Shown here piece after piece: positions 8,702-17,654 of a stretch of 64,000 bases of DNA (positions are counted from its first letter, which is position 1; the number at the start of each line of letters is the position of its first letter). Source of the stretch: an uncultured Bdellovibrionales bacterium (GTDB taxonomy: Bacteria; Bdellovibrionota; Bdellovibrionia; Bdellovibrionales; Bdellovibrionaceae); NCBI GenBank assembly GCA_903926205.1, contig CAIYID010000091.1, forward strand, positions 38,650 through 102,649. Direction: 5' to 3'. The notes below the pieces were generated by a model that did not search any database, had not been told where the DNA came from, and saw only the letters and a program-made list of their open reading frames with translations. Made by a program: the position numbers and the translations under genes.

Positions 8702-9372
8702 TGAAGACAAATTCTATCGAACAAATTCTGCAGGAATTAAAAATTGTACCTGTGGATTATGCGGCGGCGAAAAAACAAGCGAAAGTTTTGGATGATTTGT
8801 TAGGCTATGAGTGTGATCCTATTGAAGATGTTTTATTTGAAGCGAATCATGAAACGCTTTTTTCTAGTCCCCGTCAATTTTGGTATGGCCTCGATTTGCA
8901 AACTCTGCAAACTCCCTATTCTGAAATTGTCGAAATGGTCCAACACCTAAAACCTCAGCCAGAGGAATTATGGCTAGATCTAGGAGCTGGATATGGACGA
9001 ATGGGAATTGTACTAGCAAGTCTGTGCTCTCAGATAAAGTTTGTGGGTTATGAGTACGTTCAAAAAAGAGTGGATGAAGGAAATCGAATTTTCAAAAAAT
9101 GGAATTTTTTCTTTGCACGAATGAAGCAAGCGGATCTGGCTGCGCCAGATTTTGAATTAGAGCCCGCCGATCTTTATTTTCTTTATGATTTTGGCTCGAA
9201 AGACGATGTTTATAAAATCATCAAAAAACTCCAAGACCTAGCTCTTAAAAAACCAATTCGAGTGGTCGCCCGTGGTCGTGGAGTTAGAAATTGGATTTTA
9301 ATGGATTTTCCTTGGCTGTACGACATCAATCCACCGGAGCATTTCGCTAATTGGACCGTGTTTCGTTCATAG
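8701..9372 (+). CDS. Class I SAM-dependent methyltransferase, substrate unknown
   Basis: 223 residues. The SAM-binding motif I is LWLDLGAGYGRMG (about residues 93-105), followed by the acidic end of strand beta-2 in FVGYEYV. The catalytic motif is not diagnostic of rRNA, protein or small-molecule targets. It is translationally coupled to yaeQ. Confidence 0.7.
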   Translation: MKTNSIEQILQELKIVPVDYAAAKKQAKVLDDLLGYECDPIEDVLFEANHETLFSSPRQFWYGLDLQTLQTPYSEIVEMVQHLKPQPEELWLDLGAGYGRMGIVLASLCSQIKFVGYEYVQKRVDEGNRIFKKWNFFFARMKQADLAAPDFELEPADLYFLYDFGSKDDVYKIIKKLQDLALKKPIRVVARGRGVRNWILMDFPWLYDINPPEHFANWTVFRS

Positions 9373-9448
9373 CTTGACGAGTCTTCAATCTCGTTTGTAG
9401 CTTAAGAAAATAGGACTCTTGTCATTTCAAGGGCGGACGAGATTAAAA

Positions 9449-9796
9449 ATGAACTACCTGTATCCCATTTTACTACTCAGTATTTCAAATGTGTTTATGA
9501 CTTTTGCTTGGTATGGTCACCTCAAGCATTTGGGCTCCAAACCCTTGTGGATTGTGATTCTTGTCAGTTGGGGAATTGCTTTTTTTGAATATTGTTTTCA
9601 GGTTCCCGGGAATCGTCTAGGCTCCAATTTATTTACCTTGCCGCAATTAAAAATTATTCAAGAGGTTATAACTCTCATAGTTTTTTGTGGTTTTGCTGTT
9701 TTTTACATGGGAGTCAAACCCACCTGGAATTTTCTTTGGGCAGGTTTTTGTATTTTAGGGGCGATATTTTTTATTTTTAGAGAGGGAACAGTTTGA
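9449..9796 (+). CDS. DUF486/DMT-like four-helix inner-membrane protein
   Basis: About 115 residues with four hydrophobic segments. The core text (FEYCFQVPGNRLG) is the signature of the DUF486 family, small relatives of drug/metabolite transporters. An upstream TTG (9419) is possible, but the membrane protein begins naturally at MNYLYP. The last codon overlaps the next gene (TTGA). Confidence 0.75.
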   Translation: MNYLYPILLLSISNVFMTFAWYGHLKHLGSKPLWIVILVSWGIAFFEYCFQVPGNRLGSNLFTLPQLKIIQEVITLIVFCGFAVFYMGVKPTWNFLWAGFCILGAIFFIFREGTV

Positions 9797-10200
9797 TTGA
9801 AAGATTCAAAAGGTCTCAGATTCTTCTAGCTATCTTAAGTTCAAATCTGGATAAAAAAGTTGAATTTTCAGTAGACATAAAGACGTTGTCTTCGACGGAG
9901 CGATTACAGAAAGCATTGAAAAAATGGGCTTTCTTTTTTTTCTTGATGGTGATTTCAGTACCAATTCCTGCCGCTCATCTTCTTTTGGTGCCGAGCTTTT
10001 TTTGCTTAGCAGTTTATTCTTTTTTTTCTACCTTAAAGAAACCATATTTAATTTTGGTGGGAGAGATCCCTTGTCCTAACTGTCAAACAAAGCAAAAGGC
10101 ACCAAAGGTTTCCTTCAATTGGCCGCTCAAGGTGATTTGCCCACAATGCCAGTTGCAAATTCGCGTTGAACCTAGATTTCGTGAACAACCAAGTTCGTAG
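9793..10200 (+). CDS. Membrane protein with C-terminal zinc ribbon
   Basis: 135 residues read from a TTG that overlaps the previous stop by 4 bases. Two adjacent membrane segments (about residues 45-80) are followed by CPNC and CPQC pairs 25 residues apart, which should form a zinc ribbon on the cytoplasmic side. No function recognised. Its last 29 bp overlap the 3' end of the convergent nitroreductase gene. Confidence 0.55.
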   Translation: MIERFKRSQILLAILSSNLDKKVEFSVDIKTLSSTERLQKALKKWAFFFFLMVISVPIPAAHLLLVPSFFCLAVYSFFSTLKKPYLILVGEIPCPNCQTKQKAPKVSFNWPLKVICPQCQLQIRVEPRFREQPSS

Positions 10201-10867
10201 GTAGGCGAAATCTTGGCCCCATTGTTCCATCGGGAGCTTCTTCCCCGACAGAAATCACCATCACTATTCGTGCGGACCAAGAGGTTTTTAAAATTTTTAG
10301 CACTCGACATTCATCAAAGCCCTCCATCATGCAGGTGGCAAAGCCTTGCGCTGAAATTGCTAAAGCAAAATTCTCAGCAGCCAAGGCGGCTGACTTGATG
10401 CAGACGGTTTGAATATCTTTACTGGTATTCGGGCCACGAGGCATCGGTCGGAAAAGACCTCCAATGTTAGCAATCATCCATTTCAATGGAGCAAGAACAT
10501 TGAGAATTCCCGCACTGTAAATGAAAGGTATTAATTTTTTGTAGTAAATCTTCATCGACGGAGGAGCTTTGATTTCGTCAGTGTATTGAAGAAGAGCTTC
10601 ATTGGATCTTTTCCAAAGAGTTGGATCTGCGACGATGACAATCAACTCTTGTGCTGTTCGTGCAGCACGCTGACTCAAACAAGCTTTAATCAAAGCTTTC
10701 TTTTTCTCGGCAGTTTTGACCCAATAAAAATCCCAGGTTTGCGTGTTAGAAGAGTTAGGTGCTAAGGTCGCCGCTTCCAAAGCTTTGGAAATGACTTCCT
10801 TTGGAACAGGTTTAGAAGTGTAGTTGCGTACACTGCGACGTTTATTGATAACTTCAAAAAATTCCAT
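10172..10867 (-). CDS. Nitroreductase family FMN oxidoreductase
   Basis: 231 residues. The N-terminal RRSVRNYTSKPV and the following LAPNSSNTQTWDFYWV are the FMN-contacting signature of nitroreductases. The substrate is not predictable. It has a GGAAA-like ribosome site. Overlapping 3' ends with the zinc-ribbon membrane protein gene (29 bp). Confidence 0.82.
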   Translation of the reverse strand: MEFFEVINKRRSVRNYTSKPVPKEVISKALEAATLAPNSSNTQTWDFYWVKTAEKKKALIKACLSQRAARTAQELIVIVADPTLWKRSNEALLQYTDEIKAPPSMKIYYKKLIPFIYSAGILNVLAPLKWMIANIGGLFRPMPRGPNTSKDIQTVCIKSAALAAENFALAISAQGFATCMMEGFDECRVLKILKTSWSARIVMVISVGEEAPDGTMGPRFRLPTNLVVHEI

Positions 10868-10955
10868 TGAAATGATTTCCTTACTGATCTTGAGCTCTAT
10901 TGTTCTACCCTGGTTTATATGATACTAGTCCAAATAATCAAGAGAGGATAATAAT

Positions 10956-11543
10956 TTGAACACTCCATTTTTAGTGGTCATGGCGATGAAAGAAGAGTCC
11001 CAAGGCCTTTTTGAAGCCAAAGGAATTTCAGTCGTTTACACGGGACTCGGGAAAGTGAATGCTTCCTATCATTTGACAAAGAATATGACCTTGCGAAAAG
11101 CCGGAGGTTTTCCGATCAAGGCAGTTTTTAACTTTGGGACCGCCGGAAGTTTTACTTTGCCCACTCATTCGACTGTGGAGTGTCGCGCATTTGTGCAGAA
11201 AGACATGGATGTATCAGCCTTGGGGGTTCCACATGGAGAGACTCCCTTCGAAAATACTCCATTGATGCTAGAGGTGCCGCGATTTTTATCACATTTGCCT
11301 ACAGGTATTTGTGGCACAGGCGATAAATTTGAAACGCAAGCCTCCGTGGTGCCCTGTGATGTTGTAGATATGGAAGCCTATGCTTTGGCAAAAATTTGCT
11401 GGTTTGAAAAAATCCCTTTTGTTTCTGTGAAGTACATCACTGATGGCTCTGATGATAATGCTCATAAAGATTGGCAAGAAAATTTGCCAGCCGCAGCTCA
11501 ATCCTTTGTGAAAGTTTATGAAGATCTCATCAAGCTTTTTTAA
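10956..11543 (+). CDS. MTA/SAH-type nucleosidase (PNP/UDP superfamily)
   Basis: 195 residues, short for MTA/SAH nucleosidases (about 230). YTGLGKVNAS is the phosphate/ribose loop, VVDMEAYALAKIC carries the ribose-binding Met-Glu, and KYITDGSDD carries the catalytic Asp. It would hydrolyse adenosyl or similar nucleosides in SAM recycling. It starts with TTG after AGAGAGGA. It overlaps the convergent permease gene by 4 bp. Confidence 0.75.
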   Translation: MNTPFLVVMAMKEESQGLFEAKGISVVYTGLGKVNASYHLTKNMTLRKAGGFPIKAVFNFGTAGSFTLPTHSTVECRAFVQKDMDVSALGVPHGETPFENTPLMLEVPRFLSHLPTGICGTGDKFETQASVVPCDVVDMEAYALAKICWFEKIPFVSVKYITDGSDDNAHKDWQENLPAAAQSFVKVYEDLIKLF

Positions 11544-12754
11544 CCAGATTTAAGCTCTTGATGAACACTCACTCGAACCAATTGCAAAATAGAAGATGCC
11601 GATCCTATTAATGAGAAGGCAATTCCTTGAATAAAAAGAATTAGGATCCAGAAACTTCCCGAGCTTTGGTGAGCAGGAATAAGCCAGGTAGAGCTCAGCA
11701 TATTTTTAAGAATGGCGAAGCTAATGAACTCAAGCACCACGGCCAGAGTGGATGAGAATAAGCCGATAATAACGGATTCTAATATCATCCAAGTAAAAAT
11801 AAAACGATGCTGAAAGCCAATGGCTTCTAACGTTGCAGCTGATACCCTGAGTCCTTCAGAACGAATCGACATCATGCCAAAAATCGAAAAACCTGCCAGA
11901 CACAAAATAACGACAATAATGGCAAGGCCCAAGTTCCCGGCCGAGCCAGACAATTCTTCCAAGTTTTTTTTCTCTTCATTGACCCAAATGATTTGGGCCA
12001 CTGAGCGATCATTGATTAATGACTTCAGCGGCAAAAAACCTTTTTCCTGCATCTGAATCAAAAAGAAACTTAATATTTTATTATGCCAAATAGGATGGTC
12101 ATACCCGCTTTGACGAAGGAGATCCCAGCCACTTTCCATTCGAAGAAAGAAGCCATAGTCCCAACCTGAAGATTGCTCCGGTAGGATTCCAGCAACTTTA
12201 AGAGAAACTTTTTTGTTATTATTGCGCAATTCAATTTCAACGTTCTCATTGGTATGCAAATGATAAAGCTCGGCGGCTTTGGCGCCTATAAGTAGGCCGT
12301 TATCCGAGGGGAAGTTCATTATTGCTGAACTTTCCAGTTTCAAAATTCGAAAAAAACTTTCGTCCGTTGCGATCACCTTTGAAGACTGAAAATGTCCTAC
12401 TTGCAACATGGGGATTACATTTTTCGTGATTTGAGCTGAGGAAATCACTGCGCCATCTTCAAAACGCAGATCGGTTCCGTTTTTGAGTGTTTCAAACAAA
12501 TTGAGCGGTAGCGCAAACTGGCAGCGATCTTCCAAGTTAAGCGCTCCTAATAAAATTTCAATCCCTCCGCATTTGGGACCAACTACGATTTGAATATTCG
12601 TGGCCATATTATTAAAGCGACTTTCGCTGATTTGATAAAGTCGTAACAAGAGCCCAGAGCCTGTGAGTGCCATGGCTAAAGACATAATCATCACGATACT
12701 TTGGAGTTTCTTTCTTGTTAAGTGCAACCAAGCCATCTTTATTGGGTTGATCAT
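11540..12754 (-). CDS. ABC transporter permease, FtsX/MacB/LolC-like
   Basis: 404 residues with one N-terminal membrane segment, a large periplasmic domain, and three helices near the C-terminus (about residues 270-395), the FtsX/MacB layout. It is coupled by ATGA to the ATPase gene upstream. The pair looks like a mechanotransmission-type export or lipoprotein-handling system. The target is unknown. Confidence 0.8.
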   Translation of the reverse strand: MINPIKMAWLHLTRKKLQSIVMIMSLAMALTGSGLLLRLYQISESRFNNMATNIQIVVGPKCGGIEILLGALNLEDRCQFALPLNLFETLKNGTDLRFEDGAVISSAQITKNVIPMLQVGHFQSSKVIATDESFFRILKLESSAIMNFPSDNGLLIGAKAAELYHLHTNENVEIELRNNNKKVSLKVAGILPEQSSGWDYGFFLRMESGWDLLRQSGYDHPIWHNKILSFFLIQMQEKGFLPLKSLINDRSVAQIIWVNEEKKNLEELSGSAGNLGLAIIVVILCLAGFSIFGMMSIRSEGLRVSAATLEAIGFQHRFIFTWMILESVIIGLFSSTLAVVLEFISFAILKNMLSSTWLIPAHQSSGSFWILILFIQGIAFSLIGSASSILQLVRVSVHQELKSG

Positions 12755-13377
12755 TTAAGAATCTCCCGAAAATCGATTTTTTGTTCAAAAAATTTTCTTA
12801 CTCTCGCATCATGAGATACGACAATCAGAGATTTGTTTCTAGCAGAACTCACTAAGAGTTGCATCACTCGCTCGGCATTAGCGTCATCTAAACCAGAGGT
12901 AGGTTCATCAGCTAAAAGCAGAGAGGGCTCGGAAATTAAAGCTCTGGCGACGGCGGCTCTTTGTGTTTCACCGAGACTTAGGGTTGAAGGCAAATGATTC
13001 AATCGATGGGTGAGCTGTAAATTTTCTGTCAATTTGTCGATTTGTTTAGCTTGGTGGGCGTTTTGACATCCAAGAAGAATATTCTCTATAAGAGTTAAAT
13101 GCGGTAGCAGATGAATCTTTTGAAAAATAATTCCGCAATTTTTTCGGCGAAATTGAATAAGATCGTGCCCGCTCAGGTTTTTGATGCTGACCCCACTAAT
13201 TTTAATCTCGCCATTTTGAAAGGGAAGAAGTCCTGCTAACAAATGCAGGAAAGTCGTTTTGCCGGAGCCACTAGGCCCCTCAAACAATAAATGACTGTTG
13301 CTCGGCAAGCTCCATTGAGGAACTTGAAGACTGAAATCTCCCATTGAGATATTAAGTTGACTCACTTCAATATGCAT
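12751..13377 (-). CDS. ABC transporter ATPase, LolD/MacB-like
   Basis: Walker A GPSGSGKTT, signature LSLGETQRAAVARAL, Walker B SLLLADEPTSGLD and a switch His in VVSHDARV. I start it at the ATG 13377 (MHIEVSQLN), which gives about 208 residues, normal for this family; the longer frame to 13491 adds a non-homologous stretch and would run into the divergent gene. Partner of the following permease. Confidence 0.85.
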   Translation of the reverse strand: MHIEVSQLNISMGDFSLQVPQWSLPSNSHLLFEGPSGSGKTTFLHLLAGLLPFQNGEIKISGVSIKNLSGHDLIQFRRKNCGIIFQKIHLLPHLTLIENILLGCQNAHQAKQIDKLTENLQLTHRLNHLPSTLSLGETQRAAVARALISEPSLLLADEPTSGLDDANAERVMQLLVSSARNKSLIVVSHDARVRKFFEQKIDFREILK

Positions 13378-13470
13378 AGTTTTAGATGATCTCAGCGGAG
13401 TACTGAGTGGGCAAATAAAATCAGCAAAAAATAGGTGACGAACCAAAGAAATCAGAGCTATTGAGACCTT

Positions 13471-13860
13471 ATGAATGAAACAGTCTTGCAAATTTCCCGA
13501 TTTTTGGTTGCCGCCAATTTTTTATTTTTTGGACTTGATGGGTTTTTTCATTTTTTACCTCCACCAGCTCAAAGTGCTGAAATGAAAAAGTTTGTGGAAG
13601 CTATTCTTGCTACTCGCATAATTTTTCCAACGGTCAAAACGATTGAAGTGATTTGTGGTCTTCTTTTGTTTGCAAATTTATGGACCCGCTTGGCGCTGTT
13701 TCTTTTGGTACCCATTGTTTTTGGAATATTATGTTCTCAGATTTTATTTAATTTAAAAAAAGGATACTGGATCACTATTCTAACGGTGGTCCCGTACCTA
13801 ATTCTTTTAGTCCATGACTGGACGAATCTAATTCAATTCCTTACAGATCATTCATTGTAA
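13471..13860 (+). CDS. DoxX-like four-helix membrane protein
   Basis: 129 residues with four hydrophobic helices, an early FLFFGLDGFFHF segment and TIEVICGLLLFANLW, typical of DoxX-like proteins. Physiological role unknown. It is divergent from the ABC operon, and its 3' end overlaps the convergent secreted-protein gene by 9 bp. Confidence 0.65.
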   Translation: MNETVLQISRFLVAANFLFFGLDGFFHFLPPPAQSAEMKKFVEAILATRIIFPTVKTIEVICGLLLFANLWTRLALFLLVPIVFGILCSQILFNLKKGYWITILTVVPYLILLVHDWTNLIQFLTDHSL

Positions 13861-14358
13861 ACGATCATTCGGCGGAAAATGCTCGCGCATAATATTTCGA
13901 ATATACTTTCCTGCCTCAGGATTTTTGCCAATAATTTTTTGCACATCCTCAAGTGAATTGAGCATAATAGCTAAACGCTTGTTGTCCAAATCGACAATTT
14001 TATTTTTTATTTTTTTAATTTTAGCATTGTCCAACTTTTCTTCAGTGATGGAAGCAAAAAAATCGACCTTTTGAGCAGCGATTTCCATTTTAATTTTTCC
14101 AGCTTCCCTCATTGTGCTTTTTAAAATTTCAGATAATTTCCCTCTTTGTTTTTCACTAAGGCCAGGGGTTTTTAAGAAAGCATCATGAGCTGTTTTTTCA
14201 ATACTCAGTCCCATTGCGTTGGTGCAATTTTGAGTGATAGCACCTCCTGCAGGCTCTTGACCGAGCTTTTTTTCTGAGTCATTAGAACTTTCTATCTGTG
14301 CGGCTTTTCCAAAAAAGGAAATTAACAAGCACCCGAATATTAACTTGAGCTGTCCCAT
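13852..14358 (-). CDS. Small exported protein, unknown
   Basis: About 168 residues from the ATG at 14358, which has AAGGAGAG 3-4 bases upstream; a longer frame reaches 14511 without such a site. The signal peptide is MGQLKLIFGCLLISFFG. The mature part is helical, Lys/Glu-rich and has a single Cys (QNCTNAMG). The arrangement recalls small periplasmic chaperone-like or repeat-helix proteins, but no family is recognised. Confidence 0.6.
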   Translation of the reverse strand: MGQLKLIFGCLLISFFGKAAQIESSNDSEKKLGQEPAGGAITQNCTNAMGLSIEKTAHDAFLKTPGLSEKQRGKLSEILKSTMREAGKIKMEIAAQKVDFFASITEEKLDNAKIKKIKNKIVDLDNKRLAIMLNSLEDVQKIIGKNPEAGKYIRNIMREHFPPNDRLQ

Positions 14359-14686
14359 AACACTCTCCTTGTTAAATTTAATATCTCCCCGGTTTAATTT
14401 ACTGTCAAAATGGAGAAGTTTATCTGGATCCAGTAACGCAAAACAAAATAATTTTTGAGACATATTGGCTCGACAAAGAAAATCTTCACAATTGATTTGA
14501 AATATCTTCATCGCATTATCAAGTCGATTAAGTGACTTAACTCAGCCTAAACTTAAGCCTAAATGAATCATTAATATCTTTAATAGCTAAAATTCATCAA
14601 ATCAATAAGCCAACTTCAAACAAGAGGAGTAGCATTTATTCAAGAAACTTTCTTGGAGTTAACAGGAAAGTCGAAGGAGGAAAAAA
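14359..14686. other. Intergenic region between divergent genes
   Basis: It holds the leaders of the secreted-protein gene (left) and the HPF-like gene (right). A short dyad, CAAGAAACTTTCTTG, lies about 35 bp before the HPF-like start. I see no RNA gene and no convincing ORF. Confidence 0.4.
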
Positions 14687-15088
14687 ATGGTAAAAGTCGT
14701 TTTTAAAAATCTCAAAAAATCTGAATTAGTAAGGGAAGTAACTACTGAGAGAATTGAAAAGACGATTAGCAAGTTTTCTGAACTTGCTAGGATGGCGGCA
14801 ACAGTCATAGTGAGTCGTGAACACTCCAATGAACATTCTGGAGCAAGTCTCTTCTCAGCGAAATTGATGCTTGCAGGAAATGGACATAAACCTTTGATTC
14901 TTGAAAAACGAGCTGAATCACTTTATCAAGCATTAGCCTTAGTAACAGATCGGGCGGCAGAAATATTTCAAAGAGCGCTATCCAAAGACCGTGAAACAGG
15001 AAGACATAGAAAACGTCGTTGGAAATCCTTTCAAAAGTGGAAAAACGATTTTACCTCTTGGGAAGAGGGGGCTGAATCAGCGAGCTGA
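14687..15088 (+). CDS. HPF/RaiA-like ribosome-associated protein (short form)
   Basis: 133 residues. The beta-alpha-beta-beta-beta-alpha pattern with FSAKLMLAGNGHKPLILEK followed by ESLYQALALVTDRAAEIFQRAL matches the S30EA/HPF domain, which binds the 30S subunit during stationary phase or stress. A basic tail follows, and the dimerisation domain of long HPF is absent. Strong ribosome site (GAAGGAGG). It ends before a bidirectional terminator. Confidence 0.75.
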   Translation: MVKVVFKNLKKSELVREVTTERIEKTISKFSELARMAATVIVSREHSNEHSGASLFSAKLMLAGNGHKPLILEKRAESLYQALALVTDRAAEIFQRALSKDRETGRHRKRRWKSFQKWKNDFTSWEEGAESAS

Positions 15089-15138
15089 AGAAAAGATAAG
15101 GGAAGTTTCAAAGAGAATTAAAAATGAAAGGTGAATAA

Positions 15139-15166
15139 AAGAAAGGCGTCTAAGAACGCCTTTCTT
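15139..15166. terminator. Bidirectional intrinsic terminator
   Basis: A perfect 11-bp stem, AAGAAAGGCGT with ACGCCTTTCTT, and a 6-base loop. A- and T-rich flanks serve both directions, between the HPF-like gene (+) and rlmK (-). Its right arm touches the rlmK stop codon. Confidence 0.75.
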
Positions 15167-16079
15167 ATTTCCAACGAAACTCATAACATTGATGAATTTT
15201 TTGATCGTGAAAATCTCGCGGGATAGTTTCTTTTGTTATATCTCTGATCTGGAAGTCGTTAAGTATTTTAGGGTCTAATTTAAATTTCCGTTTATTGTTT
15301 GAAAAATAAAGAATTCCGCTTGAATCGAGTTTTTTCATTGTAGTCCTGAGTAAAAAGTCCTGGTCTCTTTCAACTTCGAAAGTTTGTTCCATTCTTTTGG
15401 AATTTGAAAACGTGGGCGGATCTAAAAAAATACAATCATACTTCGTCGAGCCGATGTCTTCACTCAGCCAAGACAAGACATCTGCCCGAATAAGTTCATG
15501 CTCATTTAAATTAATCTGATTTTGCTCGAAATTTGTTTTTGCCCATTCAAGATAAGTAGCGGACATGTCGACACTGGTCGTTTTGGCACCGCCCAGCGCT
15601 GCGCATACACTAATGGAGCCCGTGTAGCAAAAAAGATTTAATAACTTTTTTCCTTGAATTTGTTTAAAGATTTTTTGTCTTATAGGCCGATGATCTAAAA
15701 AAAGACCGGTGTCCAAATAATCCCAAAGATTCACTCTGAAATAAGCAGGACCTTCACGAACTATAAAATTTTTATTTGTCTCTGCGAGGCGTTCATATTG
15801 CTGTAATCCCGATTGTCGTTCACGAGACTTCCAAATGAGAAGATCTGGTGAGACCTGAAACAGTTCCACTAAAGCTTTGGAGGTGAGTGATTTAATATCT
15901 TTTCCCTGATCTATGTAGAAATCAGTTTTATCGTAGATGACAAAGTGATCTTTGTAGCGATCAACAATGACTTGAAACTCAGGGATGTCTCGATCGTAAA
16001 GTCTAAAGGCTTCGATATTTTGCTGCTGAGTCCAGGCTTTGATTTTTTTCCAATTTTTTTCAATACGATTTTTTAGCAT
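15165..16079 (-). CDS. rlmK: 23S rRNA m7G methyltransferase RlmK-like (stand-alone)
   Basis: 304 residues aligning with the C-terminal (RlmK) half of E. coli RlmL/RlmKL, which methylates G2069. Shared text: FRLYDRDIPEFQVIVDRY, KSRERQSG-QYERL, NLWDYLDTGLFLDHRPIR, LNLFCYTGSISV (SAM motif I), VDMSATYLEWAKTNF, IFLDPPTFSNSKRM and SNNKRKFKLD. The THUMP and RlmL halves are missing, so it is a single-activity enzyme. GGAG precedes the ATG. It follows the lipoprotein gene with a 16-bp gap. Confidence 0.85.
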   Translation of the reverse strand: MLKNRIEKNWKKIKAWTQQQNIEAFRLYDRDIPEFQVIVDRYKDHFVIYDKTDFYIDQGKDIKSLTSKALVELFQVSPDLLIWKSRERQSGLQQYERLAETNKNFIVREGPAYFRVNLWDYLDTGLFLDHRPIRQKIFKQIQGKKLLNLFCYTGSISVCAALGGAKTTSVDMSATYLEWAKTNFEQNQINLNEHELIRADVLSWLSEDIGSTKYDCIFLDPPTFSNSKRMEQTFEVERDQDFLLRTTMKKLDSSGILYFSNNKRKFKLDPKILNDFQIRDITKETIPRDFHDQKIHQCYEFRWK

Positions 16080-16095
16080 ATCTCCGCTTTTAACT

Positions 16096-17340
16096 TTATT
16101 TTGTTTCTTTAGTCACGGACGAATCTGCAGCACCATCGTTAGTTGTTATGGCCGCGGCTGGCGCCACGGGAGGAACGGAGGCGGTGGTTGGCACCTCTGC
16201 CGAAGACGGAGCCACAGATTGGGTTGCGGGAAGCCCCTGAGAGGGGTTGTCGATCAGTGATTTTTTAGATTTTAAAATATTCATTAAACGATCACTCGAG
16301 AGCGCTCCGCTTCCTGAGTTTAAGATAAGAAAAGAGCCATTTTTTTGTGAATCTTTACCACTTTTGAAAATAATGCCAAATTGAGGCATTATTGTTTTAG
16401 GATCAACATCAGGGGCGAATAAAGTCACGGCCATATAATATTCAGAAGGAGACGTTGGATCAATGTATCCTTCCATGTGCATTTTGTATTTCAGTGAGCT
16501 TGAGATTAAAGGAATATCTATTAATACATTTGTATGAGCATTCAATAAGTGGTTTGTGTCGATGAAGGCTGTTTGAGCCACATCATTAATATTGAGCGTG
16601 AGTGAAGCTGTTATCTTACCGCCAGAAACGTCTGACAAATTCACTTCCTTCATATTGATTTTAAGTTTGTCTGTTGTTCCGATTTGTAAAGTTACTTCTT
16701 TTGCGGGCTTCCAAATATCGCTCGTCGTTGTTAATATTGAAGGTGAAAATTGAAGATCTTTTAAGAAAATAAAAAAGTCTTTTGTGGTGCGATTTTGATC
16801 ATCCAAAGATAAAGCACCTTGCTGAACTTTGGCGTCGGAGCCAATCACGATGGCGAATTTTTTAGACGCGTTCGGGTCAGATTCTTTTCCATTTTTTGAG
16901 AGTGTTAAAATTAAATAATAATTTTGAGAATCAAAAAAACCTTTAGAACTCAACTGATAATCTTTTAGATCCGGGACAGCCACGACTTGATCAGGATCAG
17001 TCATGGCAACGGCATCACTAACAGAAATAGGTTTTTCATTATCTTTACTGATTGAAATAGGTATATCATTAATTGTAAAATCGAACTTCACCGAGGTTGA
17101 GCCATCCGCACTATCTGTTTTCGTGGCCTTGCTGAGTCGTATCTTCATATTATCTTGAAGAATTGTTAGATCAAGCAATTGAGTATCAATTCCTGGAGTC
17201 TTTCCTTGCTGACCTGCGCGGGCTGCATTCGGGTTGGCGGCTGTATTTTTTGGTTTTCCACAGGCTTGGAGCAACATGCCGAAAGCGGCAATAATACAAA
17301 CCGTACGCGCGAAATAGGTGAATGATCTTGCTTGTGACAT
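16096..17340 (-). CDS. Lipoprotein of unknown function
   Basis: I start it at 17340 (MSQARSF), where GGAGGT lies 6 bases upstream, rather than at 17355. Signal peptide with lipobox LLQAC. The mature protein is beta-rich with many Lys/Asp/Ser and ends in an Ala/Pro/Thr-rich tail of about 40 residues (low complexity). No family recognised. It is upstream of rlmK on the same strand. Confidence 0.65.
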   Translation of the reverse strand: MSQARSFTYFARTVCIIAAFGMLLQACGKPKNTAANPNAARAGQQGKTPGIDTQLLDLTILQDNMKIRLSKATKTDSADGSTSVKFDFTINDIPISISKDNEKPISVSDAVAMTDPDQVVAVPDLKDYQLSSKGFFDSQNYYLILTLSKNGKESDPNASKKFAIVIGSDAKVQQGALSLDDQNRTTKDFFIFLKDLQFSPSILTTTSDIWKPAKEVTLQIGTTDKLKINMKEVNLSDVSGGKITASLTLNINDVAQTAFIDTNHLLNAHTNVLIDIPLISSSLKYKMHMEGYIDPTSPSEYYMAVTLFAPDVDPKTIMPQFGIIFKSGKDSQKNGSFLILNSGSGALSSDRLMNILKSKKSLIDNPSQGLPATQSVAPSSAEVPTTASVPPVAPAAAITTNDGAADSSVTKETK

Positions 17341-17465
17341 AAAAAATACCTCCACTGAACTTTACAAGTCAGCAAGGTCGATGCCACAAATATTAGTTCT
17401 AACGAGGCAGAAAAAGCAGAGTTCGTTATTGCTAATAATAATTTTGCCAATTATTTGAATTCAAC

Positions 17466-17482
17466 TGTCTAAAGTTTAGACA
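17466..17482. repeat. Perfect 17-bp palindrome
   Basis: TGTCTAAA-G-TTTAGACA, 8-bp arms around one base. It could be an operator or a short stem. It lies about 125 bp upstream of the lipoprotein start (minus strand) and 7 bp from a large hairpin. Confidence 0.65.
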
Positions 17483-17488
17483 TGGAAG

Positions 17489-17541
17489 AGCTACCGGGAT
17501 TTTTCATAAGCTGCCTTCGGCGCTTGAAAAATCCCGGAGCT
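17489..17541. ncRNA. Large hairpin element
   Basis: CCGGGATTTTTCA (17494-17506) pairs perfectly with TGAAAAATCCCGG (17525-17537), and AGCT on both outer flanks extends the stem to 17 bp with one bulge. The 18-base loop holds a CTTCGG mini-turn. A CCGCGCGG palindrome follows at 17546-17553. There is no T-tract, so it is not a standard terminator. It may be a structured RNA, an mRNA stabiliser or a REP-like repeat. The pairing is seen; the RNA call is inference. Confidence 0.45.
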
Positions 17542-17573
17542 ATTCCCGCGCGGCATATAGATAAAGTTTAAAA

Positions 17574-17654
17574 TTATAAGTAGGTGGCGTTTTGATACAA
17601 CATGAGTAGAGATGCAATCACTAAAATAGTCAGAAAAAATATTTGTCTCGCCAT
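17574..17654 (-). CDS. 26-residue single-pass membrane peptide
   Basis: MARQIFFLTILVIASLLMLY followed by QNATYL and TAA. One hydrophobic helix fills the middle. GGAGAG lies 6 bases before the ATG. It is the best-supported reading of this stretch; a 67-residue frame on the same strand reads across the neighbouring hairpin and has no comparable ribosome site. Small membrane peptides of this kind may be regulators, toxins or stress proteins; no family assigned. Confidence 0.5.
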   Translation of the reverse strand: MARQIFFLTILVIASLLMLYQNATYL

